A DNA stretch of 14,554 bases from DAIPHL01 sp036771375 (GCA_036771375.1 DAIPHL010000045.1:1-14554), one strand, 5' to 3'; counted from the first letter of the stretch, positions 8,412 through 14,554 are shown. Program-made: numbers and translations. Notes: generated from the sequence alone by a model not told the origin.

Positions 8412-8432
8412 AAAAAGAGTCTTCCTCTTTTT
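8412..8432 (-). promoter_or_regulatory. Small hairpin in front of the ATPase gene
   Basis: Two perfect 8-base arms (8412-8419 and 8425-8432) with a 5-base loop. On the minus-strand transcript the 3' arm is CUCUUUUU, so the structure resembles a weak terminator whose U-run is part of the stem. It sits just upstream of the ATPase ribosome site. Partial termination here would lower ATPase and permease expression relative to the binding protein; this role is inferred. Confidence 0.5.
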
Positions 8433-8439
8433 GTGGTTG

Positions 8440-8473
8440 TTTCGGACGAGGGCGCATGCGCCCCCGTCCGAAA
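8440..8473 (-). promoter_or_regulatory. Large intercistronic hairpin between binding protein and ATPase genes
   Basis: A 15-base-pair stem (8440-8454 with 8459-8473) closes a CATG loop. On the plus strand one pair is an A-C mismatch (8449/8464). On the minus strand, the coding direction of the operon, the same pair is G-U and the stem is unbroken. This fits a structure acting in the operon mRNA. Hairpins at this place in binding-protein transporter operons are known to protect the upstream message and favour the binding protein over the membrane parts. No U-run follows directly, so it is not a simple terminator. Confidence 0.7.
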
Positions 8474-8499
8474 TTGGGCGAACGAGTTTTCGATTCCGC

Positions 8500-8514
8500 A
8501 AGGCCAGAGGCCTT
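8500..8514 (-). promoter_or_regulatory. Short hairpin just after the binding-protein gene
   Basis: Arms AAGGCC (8500-8505) and GGCCTT (8509-8514) with a 3-base loop begin 16 bases past the binding-protein stop codon. There is no U-run after it. With the two following hairpins it forms a cluster of three in the longest spacer of the operon. Confidence 0.4.
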
Positions 8515-8530
8515 TTCTCATACGATCAGA

Positions 8531-9520
8531 TCAGTCGCTCTTCAGCTCCTTTTCGATCACGGGAACGACGAACTTGCCCGATTTGATCGCAGCCTCCTTT
8601 TCGCGGACCTCCTTCACGACGGAGGCCGGAAGCTTCTTTTCGAATTCATGGAACGGTGCGAGCGAGGCACCGCCGGCCGCCATCATGGAGAACTCCCGGA
8701 GGTCGACTGCCTTCCACTTTCCGGCCGCGACGAACTCGACACAGTGCTGAACGACCGGAGCCATGTTCCAGACGGGGCCCGTCACGACCACGCTCGGTTC
8801 CAGCTTGTGCTGGTCGACCATGTTTCCGAAGGCGAGGATTTTCTTCTCCCGGGCCGCCTCGAAGACACCGAAGCGCTCGGCGAAGATCAGATCGGCTCCC
8901 GACTCGATCTGTGCCATCGCCGCCTCCTTCGCCTTGGCCGGATCGAACCAGCTTCCGATGTAGGCGACCTTGACCTTGACCTTCTTATTGACGGAAAGAG
9001 CACCCAGCTTGAAGGCCTGAACGAGGCGGTTGACCTCCGCGATCGGCATTGCCGCGACGATGCCGATGGTATTGCTCTTCGTCGTACGCCCGGCGATGAT
9101 ACCGCAGAGGTAGGAGGGCTCATGGATCCAGTTGTCGAACACCGAGTAGTTCGGCGCCTGCGGCTTGAACTCCGAGCCGAAGGCGAACGCTACGTTGGGA
9201 TAATCCTTGGCGACCCTGCGCGTCGGCTCCTCTCCCGCGAGAAAAGCGTCCCCGATGATGAGATCGAAACCTCTCTCGCAGTACTCGCGAAGGACACGCT
9301 CGATATCGGCCGCGCCGACTTTTTCGACGAATTCATAGGTAAAGCCGAGCTCCTTCTGTTTGGCGAGGAGCGCGACGTGAATCGCTCCGTCCCAGGGCTC
9401 TTCGATCGCGGTCTGGAAGAATCCGGCGACCTTGAGATCCTTGATCGCCTTCGCTTCGGACACCGTTCCAAAGGACAAGACACACGCGAGTAAAAACACC
9501 AGAATACAGACTTTTTTCAC
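8531..9520 (-). CDS. BMP-family (PnrA-like) substrate-binding protein of ABC importer
   Basis: A 329-residue periplasmic binding protein that captures the cargo and hands it to the permeases. It starts with a typical Sec signal (KK, then a hydrophobic run to about residue 20, likely cut after SEA or AKA, residues 23-25). The only lipobox-like cysteine, Cys13, lies too early in the hydrophobic run to be convincing. Many BMP proteins of Gram-positives and spirochaetes are lipoproteins, so a soluble form points to a diderm host. Family signatures are GFFQTAIEEPWDGAIHVAL (about 33-51), ADIERVLREYCERGFDLIIG (about 71-90) and the central SYLCGIIAGRTTKSNTIGIV. The start is a GTG at 9520 with GGAGG seven bases upstream. 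It is the first gene of the operon. Family members bind purine nucleosides; a free base is equally possible here given the downstream enzymes. Confidence 0.92.
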   Translation of the reverse strand: MKKVCILVFLLACVLSFGTVSEAKAIKDLKVAGFFQTAIEEPWDGAIHVALLAKQKELGFTYEFVEKVGAADIERVLREYCERGFDLIIGDAFLAGEEPTRRVAKDYPNVAFAFGSEFKPQAPNYSVFDNWIHEPSYLCGIIAGRTTKSNTIGIVAAMPIAEVNRLVQAFKLGALSVNKKVKVKVAYIGSWFDPAKAKEAAMAQIESGADLIFAERFGVFEAAREKKILAFGNMVDQHKLEPSVVVTGPVWNMAPVVQHCVEFVAAGKWKAVDLREFSMMAAGGASLAPFHEFEKKLPASVVKEVREKEAAIKSGKFVVPVIEKELKSD

Positions 9521-9965
9521 AGATACTCCTCCCCTTCTCCAAGAAAAGCTTCAGAAAATCCCAGCGAAAACGCCTCTTTACAGGAAAATACTCGTCTTGT
9601 CGATGTGTACAGCCTCTTCTGCCGCGATGAATACCACCTCCCGTCGATTTTGTATCTTTAACGTCCTTGACACCAGACCGGCACCGCCAAAGCGAAGCGT
9701 CGCAGGGACACGCAAGGGCGCTTTAAAAAACCGGGCGAAAAGCAACACCTTCTCGGAGGACAACGTTTCTCGCGCCGGAAAAAGACTTCGTTCTTCTTCC
9801 ATGCAAACCGATATTTCATGTTACGGTTCCAGAAAAGCTCCATTTATCTTCATCGTAAATGCTAGAAGAAAGAGGTGCAAAAAACCATGTCACCTGATAA
9901 CATATAAACGCTTTCGAACCGGGATAAACGTTTCGGACGACGAAAAACCTTTCGGAGGGTATGAG
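9521..9965. other. Divergent regulatory region between transporter operon and regulator
   Basis: These 445 bases separate two divergent units and should contain both promoters and the regulator's binding sites. Open frames inside it lack ribosome sites and look non-coding. The best minus-strand promoter candidate is TTGCAC / TACGAT with a 17-base spacer (7 of 12 consensus bases; about 9850-9880), which is weak. No good plus-strand promoter was found. I looked for the conserved cores of purine, glycine and TPP riboswitches by eye and saw none. Confidence 0.6.
9904..9936. repeat. Direct repeat, candidate regulator binding site
   Basis: ATAAACG occurs at 9904-9910 and 9924-9930, exactly 20 bases apart (about two helical turns). 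Each copy is followed by TTTCG (after one extra C in the first copy). It lies 36-62 bases upstream of the PucR start codon, a plausible position for autoregulation. The second copy reads ATAAACGTT, and the same nine bases recur at 13844-13852. Confidence 0.35.
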
Positions 9966-11504
9966 ATGATCGCAGCCGATCTGTTCAAGAGAAATATGTT
10001 CCCCGATTTCAAGTTGATGGCGGGGAGCGGCGGGTTCAACAGAGAGGTGACCTCCGTTTCCGTGATCGACTCTCCCGACGTGTACCGATGGATGCGCGGG
10101 GGAGAATTCCTCGTCGGGAGCGGATACATCTTCAAGGACAACCCGGATGAATTCGTTTCCTTCATCGTGAAGGTCGCCGAAAAAAGGGTGGCGGCGATCG
10201 GCATCAAGCTCGACAGATATCACCACGCGCTGCAAGCACAGATAGAGAAAACCGCCGACGAGAAAAATCTGCCCCTGATCCAGATCCCGCTCCGGTACAG
10301 ATGGACGGACATCAACGAAATCGTGTACCGGTTCATGGAGCAGGAGCGAAGGCACCGCCTGGAGAGAGCGCCTTCCCCGACCTCATTGTGGGACGAAGGT
10401 CTGGATATCAAAAAGATCCTCTCGGATTGCTCGAAGGCGATCAACCGCAAGATCATGGCGATCTCCAACCTTCTCGAACTCAATCACATCTTTTACCCGG
10501 ACGGATCGATCGAAGGGACTGGGGTCCTCTTCGAACGAATTCGCTCCGAGCCGTTGCAGCAGACCCCTCTTCCGTCAAGAGGATCGGTCGTGATACGCCT
10601 CGAGTACAGAGACTCCCCTCCGGAATGGCAGGCGGTCTACAACCTGATCCAGGATTTTCCCCTGACCCTGCGCGTCTTTCTGGAGCAGTCCGAGACGATG
10701 CCGTCGGCGACCCAAGAGCGCATGATCCTCCGAACCTACGCCCTCCTGAGGGCGATCGACATCGAGAACGAGACCACGCTGCCGGACAGCTCGGCGAAAC
10801 GGGAACGGTTTTTCGAAGGACTGTGCCTCGACATCTACAACGACGCGGAGATGATCCGGATCAACCTGAACGAGCTGGGGGTCGTCCTGCCCTCCTCGTA
10901 CAGGGTGATCGTGGCCGTCTCCCCCGACGGGACCGCCTTCGACGGGTGGGTCCAGCCGGAATCCATCCTGCACTACAGGCTGGGACACTTCTGGACGGGC
11001 CTCGTCGCCTGCCGGGACGGAGACGGTTCGTTCGACCATCTCAAAGAGGGCCGGGGAGAGAAGATCTTCTTCGCCATCGGGGGAATCGCCAAGCAGGCCA
11101 CCGACATCAGCCGATCCTACCAGGAGGCGAGCCGGGTCATCGGATGGATTCGTTCCTCCGCACTGCCCACGGGCGTTTACCTGCACGAGGAGCTCTGTCT
11201 TTACGCTCTGTTCGACGGCATCGGAAGGCTCCCGGAGGCAAAAAGCGTATGGAAGCGATACTGGGAACCGCTGAAAAGAGAGGGGCAAAACAAGAAAAGC
11301 CTCTCCTTCGTCGAGCTCGCCGAGGCGTTGGTGTCGTCGGATTTCAACGTCAAGCTCTGCTCCCAGCGGCTCCACCTGCACTACAACACGGTGAGGAACT
11401 ACATCGAGGATTTCGAGAGCTTTCTGGACATCAAGATCGCGGACAGGCACCACAAAATGGGGCTCGTCCTCGCGAGCCACATCGACAAGTCCATGAAAAA
11501 ATAA
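9966..11504 (+). CDS. PucR-family transcriptional regulator
   Basis: A 512-residue cytoplasmic DNA-binding regulator. The N-terminal PucR sensor domain (about 1-125) is clear from LMAGSGGFNREVTSVSVIDS (17-36) and YRWMRGGEFLVGSGY (40-54). A middle region of about 130-440 includes the GGDEF-like fold common in this family. The C-terminal helix-turn-helix is DFNVKLCSQRLHLHYNTVRN (about 459-478), followed by an extra helix. PucR in B. subtilis switches on purine catabolism genes. The start is the ATG at 9966 with GGAGG seven bases upstream; the frame is open much further upstream, but that part reads as non-protein and overlaps the divergent gene. Divergence from the transporter and dehydrogenase operon makes that operon its likely target. 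The ligand is unknown. Confidence 0.93.
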   Translation: MIAADLFKRNMFPDFKLMAGSGGFNREVTSVSVIDSPDVYRWMRGGEFLVGSGYIFKDNPDEFVSFIVKVAEKRVAAIGIKLDRYHHALQAQIEKTADEKNLPLIQIPLRYRWTDINEIVYRFMEQERRHRLERAPSPTSLWDEGLDIKKILSDCSKAINRKIMAISNLLELNHIFYPDGSIEGTGVLFERIRSEPLQQTPLPSRGSVVIRLEYRDSPPEWQAVYNLIQDFPLTLRVFLEQSETMPSATQERMILRTYALLRAIDIENETTLPDSSAKRERFFEGLCLDIYNDAEMIRINLNELGVVLPSSYRVIVAVSPDGTAFDGWVQPESILHYRLGHFWTGLVACRDGDGSFDHLKEGRGEKIFFAIGGIAKQATDISRSYQEASRVIGWIRSSALPTGVYLHEELCLYALFDGIGRLPEAKSVWKRYWEPLKREGQNKKSLSFVELAEALVSSDFNVKLCSQRLHLHYNTVRNYIEDFESFLDIKIADRHHKMGLVLASHIDKSMKK

Positions 11505-11510
11505 CGAGAA

Positions 11511-11570
11511 GGGCGGAAGATTCGGCTCTTTGTCGATACCGATACCAAGAAGAGGACCTTCAATCCGCCC
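11511..11570 (+). terminator. Possible weak terminator or structured 3' end of the regulator gene
   Basis: GGGCGGA (11511-11517) pairs with TCCGCCC (11564-11570) across 46 bases, starting six bases after the regulator stop. A smaller CTCTT/AAGAG pairing (11526-11530 with 11550-11554) and a tandem CGATAC lie inside the loop. No clear U-run follows, so a classical terminator is doubtful. Confidence 0.3.
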
Positions 11571-11590
11571 CCCGGGTCGTTCTTACCATA

Positions 11591-11623
11591 AAAAATTTAT
11601 GTTTTCCGTTTGGACGGAAAACC
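11591..11623 (-). terminator. Terminator of the amidase gene
   Basis: A perfect 9-base-pair stem GTTTTCCGT/ACGGAAAAC (11602-11610 and 11615-11623) with a 4-base loop begins 31 bases after the amidase stop codon. On the minus strand it is followed by ATAAA and then six T. The short spacer before the U-run makes it imperfect. It may also act at the end of the convergent regulator transcript, although that side lacks a U-run. Confidence 0.6.
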
Positions 11624-11654
11624 TCGGGGCCGATCGCATGAAAACGGATTTTCC

Positions 11655-13130
11655 TCAAAGAGCCGGAGCGGAAAGCGGAACTCGACGCAGGCGTGAGGCC
11701 TGCTCGAAACCATAGGCGATCTCGATCAACGTCGGTTCGCTGAACGGCCGGCCGACGATCTCCATCCCCACGGGCACGCCGACGGGCGCCTCCGGTGCGG
11801 GGACAAACCCCGCCGGGACGGCGATGGAAGGGAAGCCGGTGACGGAACACAGCACCCCGTTGCGCTGCTTCTGGCCGTCTCCGATCTTGCACACCAGCTG
11901 CTGCTGATGCGGATAGACGATGGCATCCAGCTCCCGATCGGCCATGATCTTCAGAACGCAGGTGCGCACCTCGGCCTGACGGACAAGTTTTCTATCGTGC
12001 TCCGGCGTCCCCACATCGAGCTTCATGGCCATCATCATATTCTCTTTTATACCCGGGTGATACTTTCCGCTCGCTAAGACCTCCTCCATGGAGTGTACCG
12101 GAGCGTCCGGACGCAGGGCGGACAGATAGCCGTTCAGGTGGGTCTTGAAGTCGTCCAGATGAACGCTCACGTTCTCGGTAAGCCAGGCGGAATCGATATC
12201 GTCCTCGATGGAAACAAGCGTCGCGCCCCCTCGTTCAAAATACGCCATCGCCTCGCGCACGACTCGATTGACGTCCCGATTGCACTCCCTGCTGCCGAAA
12301 AAGCGCTCCAAGACGCCGATACGCTTGCCTCGCATTCCGTCCATTTTCAGAAACGGAACATAGCTCTTCGGCTGGTGCCCCACGCCCCAGGCCGTCTGGG
12401 CATCGGCCGTATCGTACCCGGCGATGACGTCCAGTGTACGGACGGCGTCCTCCACGGTACGGCAGATGGGACCGGCGGTGTCCTGCGTGAGGCTGTAGGG
12501 GACGATGCCGTCGCGGCTTACGAGGCCGATGGTGGGGCGAATACCCACGAGGCTGCACGCCGAGGATGGACTGCGAATGGAGTTGATCGTGTCGGTTCCG
12601 ATTCCCACGATGCCGATGTTGCAGGCAATGGCGGCCGCCGTGCCACCGGAAGAGCCTCCTGGCGTGCGCGTCGGATCATAGGGGTTGACGGTTTGCCCCA
12701 GGATGGAGCTCGCGGTCTCACCCCAGATGGCGAACTCGTGCAGGTTGGTCTTCGCAAGAATCAACGCGCCGGCGGCCCTCAAGCGGGCCGAGATGAACGC
12801 ATCGTCGTCGGGGACGAAACCCTCCAGCGAAGCCGATCCGGCGGTGGTCGGCATGTCGAAGGTATCCACGTTGTCCTTCAGCATCACCGGAATGCCGTGC
12901 AACGGACCGATCAGCTCGCCCGTTTCTTCCAGACCGGCGTCCAGACGATCGGCTTCCTCCAGCGCCCTGGGATTTACCGTGACGATGGCGTTGATGGCGG
13001 GGCCTTTGTTTTCATAAGCGTCTATACGGGCCAGATACGCCCGCGTTAGCTCGCGGCAGGTTGTTCTCCCCTCCAACATGGCCGCGTGAACTTTTGCGAT
13101 CGTGGTCTCCATCAGTTCGAACCGATCCAT
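11655..13130 (-). CDS. Amidase-signature family hydrolase
   Basis: A 491-residue enzyme hydrolysing a carboxamide bond, using the family's Ser-cisSer-Lys triad. The parts seen are GPLHGIPVMLKDNVD with Lys85, TPGGSSGG with the cis-Ser160, and GTDTINSIRSPSS with the nucleophile Ser184. The 24-residue spacing between the two serines equals that of FAAH. The usual GGS before the nucleophile is INS here, a variant I associate with one bacterial branch of the family. The length is normal, and there is no signal peptide, so it should be cytoplasmic. The ATG at 13130 has only a distant GGGAG (12 bases); an in-frame ATG six codons later has no better site. It is convergent with the PucR gene and not part of the big operon. 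The substrate is unknown. It is not close enough to GatA context to be called a tRNA amidotransferase, since no gatB or gatC is present. Confidence 0.9.
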   Translation of the reverse strand: MDRFELMETTIAKVHAAMLEGRTTCRELTRAYLARIDAYENKGPAINAIVTVNPRALEEADRLDAGLEETGELIGPLHGIPVMLKDNVDTFDMPTTAGSASLEGFVPDDDAFISARLRAAGALILAKTNLHEFAIWGETASSILGQTVNPYDPTRTPGGSSGGTAAAIACNIGIVGIGTDTINSIRSPSSACSLVGIRPTIGLVSRDGIVPYSLTQDTAGPICRTVEDAVRTLDVIAGYDTADAQTAWGVGHQPKSYVPFLKMDGMRGKRIGVLERFFGSRECNRDVNRVVREAMAYFERGGATLVSIEDDIDSAWLTENVSVHLDDFKTHLNGYLSALRPDAPVHSMEEVLASGKYHPGIKENMMMAMKLDVGTPEHDRKLVRQAEVRTCVLKIMADRELDAIVYPHQQQLVCKIGDGQKQRNGVLCSVTGFPSIAVPAGFVPAPEAPVGVPVGMEIVGRPFSEPTLIEIAYGFEQASRLRRVPLSAPAL

Positions 13131-13580
13131 TCCAGAATATTTCTCCCTTCCCCCAGCCAGACAAAAGACGTTTTCCCGTTTGCGACGACGCGGGCACGAA
13201 CAGGCTTTGCCGCAAGGCCGAGACTGCCGTGGCGAGACGATGCGAGGACGCCGAAAGACGAGGTTCTCCGAGTCCTTTCAAGACATATAACGGAGATACG
13301 CCGATCGACCTCTCCAATGGCCGAACGCCGCTCATCCAAGACAAGCGAGGACGCGGGAAAACACTGCACCCAATTTCTCGATGCAGAAAACACGTTCCCT
13401 CGCTTCACACGCCAGCGTGGACATACATCTTCCCGTTCCGTTCGCCGACCGCCCTCCCATCGAGGCGCACCCTTGTCCCACTCGTTTTCGACATAATGAA
13501 GCTGGTCATATTTTTAACAATCAATGTGATTCGTCCGTCGTCGGAGACGCCGCTCCGGCTTTCATTTCCTCATTCCGCAA

Positions 13581-13608
13581 ATTATTGTGCCTTTCAAAAG
13601 AATGTCAA
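13581..13608 (-). promoter_or_regulatory. Sigma-70-type promoter on the minus strand
   Basis: On the minus strand a perfect TTGACA (-35, 13603-13608) is followed after 16 bases by AATAAT (-10, 13581-13586; five of six consensus bases). This is the best promoter match in the window. Transcription would start near 13574 and run toward the amidase gene, giving a leader of about 440 bases. It lies about 40 bases past a terminator-like element, as expected for the start of a new unit. Confidence 0.6.
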
Positions 13609-13650
13609 TGGCACCGATACAACGGCTTTGCTCTTCTTCGTTGTCACAGG

Positions 13651-13746
13651 AAAACAAAAAACCCCCCGGGGCGGTGAGGCTGGAGGAGATCCGGCACATC
13701 CTTTCTTCTCATCAGGGCCCCGGGCTGTCCTCCGGAATCGTTTTTT
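13651..13746. terminator. Possible bidirectional terminator
   Basis: On the minus strand CCCGGGGC/GCCCCGGG (13665-13672 with 13717-13724) pairs across 44 bases and leads, after GGG, into TTTTTTGTTTT (13651-13661). On the plus strand an 8-base-pair stem with one wobble (13680-13687 with 13728-13735) leads, after AATCG, into six T (13741-13746). An A-run at one end and a T-run at the other is typical of two-way terminators, but both loops are long. Confidence 0.4.
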
Positions 13747-14170
13747 GCCTCTCAATGGTCGAAGGTTGCTGTTTTTCCCTGTACAACCCATTCTCCAGAA
13801 CCCTCTTCACGAAGAATACCGGTGTGCGCTCTTTTCCAGAGGTATAAACGTTCCCTCGTGGCGAAGACTTCGTCCCATCTACGGTATGAAAGCGTTCCAT
13901 CGCTCCGGCATGGGATCCCGATTCGAGGTCCCGAGAACGTCAAGTTTTTTTCCGGGCTTGAGGGGCTTCTGTGCAGAACGATCATCGTCGATAGCTCTGC
14001 GGGCGCAGAGAGGCATCGCGACGGCGGGTCATATGAATTTATCTTCGATCGTCGCGCTGTCCGGGGCGGATTTTGCATGCGCTCCGGACTCCTTTATGTC
14101 CCGGCTGGACGGGATTCAGGTCTTGCAAGCAGGCAAGGTGAAAGATCGAGGGCGGATGCAATTTCGTAGA

Positions 14171-14205
14171 CAAAGGCGAGGCGGTTTTTGCGAACCACCC
14201 CGCCT
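14171..14205 (-). terminator. Strand-biased hairpin with short U-run
   Basis: A 13-base-pair stem (14174-14186 with 14193-14205) closes a 6-base loop. Two pairs are A-C mismatches on the plus strand but G-U pairs on the minus strand, so the stem is complete only in minus-strand RNA. It is followed there by UUUGUC, a poor U-run. It could end the transcript of the DUF1214-type gene 230 bases upstream, or be part of a repeat. Confidence 0.45.
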
Positions 14206-14435
14206 GCGAATGATTATGGAACGAATTTAGCGTCTCCCCCGTTTTTTCGAACCGCCGCAGCAAAAACCGTAACGGGCAGCGCGGCAAATCCACGCCCCAT
14301 ACGCCCTTGCCGGATAGCTTTGTGTCTTCCTTCTCAAGAGGAAACAAAGCGTCGCGACAGACAGCGCCTGTTCGCTCCATACAGCGTCACCTCCCCACCT
14401 TCCCGCCTCCGGACACAGGAGAGGCTTCGTCTGCC

Positions 14436-14554
14436 CTACTCGCCCGCCGGGATGACGCTCGGGGCCTTCCATCCCCCGTCGATCCTCGTCCTGTCCGGAC
14501 AGTAGATGCGCAGGAACAGGTGGAACCCGCCCTGCCCCGTGGGCAGCCAGTTGG
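14436..14554 (-). CDS. C-terminus of a DUF1214/DUF1254-type protein (partial)
   Basis: The last 38 residues of a minus-strand gene are visible. They begin NWLPTGQGGFHLFLRIYCPD and end GGWKAPSVIPAGE before TAG. The pattern of NWLP, then a Gly-rich turn, then a FxLxLRxY strand, then W-K-x-P is the usual end of DUF1214-domain proteins, which often follow a DUF1254 domain. Their biochemical role is not established. The rest of the gene is outside the window. No convincing terminator follows within 200 bases, except the hairpin at 14171-14205. There is no evident link to the nucleobase operon. Confidence 0.75.
   Translation of the reverse strand, partial: NWLPTGQGGFHLFLRIYCPDRTRIDGGWKAPSVIPAGE

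Larger units (their letters stand above)
13131..14435. other. Gene-poor region with many inverted repeats
   Basis: No recognisable gene lies in these 1.3 kb. Stop codons are scarce in several frames, but the translated frames are rich in Arg, Ser and Pro and look unlike their neighbours. Two overlapping minus-strand frames have fair ribosome sites: 14380-14039 (GGAGG, nine bases before ATG) and 14078-13752 (AAAGGAG, ten bases before ATG). Neither resembles a family I know, and their third-base use is less GC-rich than in the flanking genes, so I do not call them genes. Short inverted repeats are dense at 13990-14205, for example CTCTGC/GCAGAG around 13997-14012 and GTCCGG/CCGGAC around 14058-14088. 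The stretch could be gene remains, an interspersed repeat or a structured RNA. Confidence 0.55.

Noticed and set aside
9578..9802. Possible small minus-strand gene of 74 codons in the divergent region
   Set aside because: No ribosome site before the ATG and no recognisable features; it lies where promoters are expected.
9432..9965. Upstream extension of the PucR frame
   Set aside because: It overlaps the divergent gene's start and non-coding DNA. The ATG at 9966 has an ideal ribosome site and begins exactly at the PucR domain.
11655..13130. GatA subunit of the tRNA amidotransferase
   Set aside because: No gatB or gatC nearby, and the INS-Ser motif and C-terminal part fit the general bacterial amidase branch better.
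13905..13945. Possible tRNA T-arm from GATTCGAGGTC
   Set aside because: The flanking bases do not form a cloverleaf with anticodon and acceptor stems, and no CCA end is placed correctly.
14193..14205. Possible T-box element from the minus-strand GGGTGG motif in the hairpin
   Set aside because: The T-box core needs TGGNACC; here the bases after GGGTGG are TTCGC, there is no specifier stem, and no downstream gene of the right kind.
13061..14230. Stop-free plus-strand frame of 389 codons across the gene-poor region
   Set aside because: It begins inside the amidase gene on the opposite strand, has no ribosome site at a sensible start, is extremely rich in Arg, Ser and Pro with few acidic residues, and shows no domain pattern. 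The length is surprising by chance but the content is not protein-like.
1..14554. CRISPR array, insertion sequence, integrase or rRNA
   Set aside because: No regularly spaced direct repeats, transposase motifs, terminal inverted repeats with target duplications, or conserved rRNA segments were seen on either strand.

Overview
The window is ordinary chromosomal bacterial DNA of moderately high GC. It holds one coherent catabolic locus, two partial genes at the edges and a 1.3 kb gene-poor stretch. The gene families, the mixture of ATG, GTG and TTG starts behind strong GGAGG-type ribosome sites, and an ABC binding protein whose signal peptide looks secretory rather than lipoprotein-type suggest an anaerobic diderm. 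The flavour is that of the Synergistota. That taxonomic guess comes from general familiarity, not from a marker gene, and is weak.

Layout. Positions 1-429 (minus) are the N-terminal part of a family III CoA-transferase. A 309-base gap follows and contains a strong terminator (683-713) that closes the next unit. Positions 739-9520 (minus) form a seven-gene operon. In transcription order it encodes a BMP-family solute-binding protein (GTG start), a double-domain ABC ATPase (TTG start), two membrane permeases, a molybdenum hydroxylase large subunit (TTG start), its 2Fe-2S small subunit, and an amidohydrolase related to cytosine deaminase. Genes in the operon overlap or lie within 70 bases of each other, except for 147 bases after the binding-protein gene that hold three hairpins. 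A 445-base divergent region separates the operon from a PucR-type regulator (9966-11504, plus). Convergent to this regulator is an amidase-signature enzyme (11655-13130, minus). Positions 13131-14435 have no recognisable gene but carry a good minus-strand promoter, two terminator-like structures and many inverted repeats. The window ends in the C-terminus of a DUF1214/DUF1254-type protein (14436-14554, minus).

How the genes fit together. PucR regulators commonly control purine use. BMP-type ABC importers carry nucleosides or related bases. Xanthine-dehydrogenase-type enzymes hydroxylate purine rings, and cytosine-deaminase-type amidohydrolases act on pyrimidine and purine-like bases. The simplest reading is a PucR-controlled module for importing and breaking down a nucleobase or nucleoside. 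Two features make it less ordinary. The deaminase lacks a metal-ligand histidine and a catalytic glutamate of the CodA family. The molybdenum hydroxylase has no FAD subunit in the operon. The true substrate may therefore not be a standard purine.
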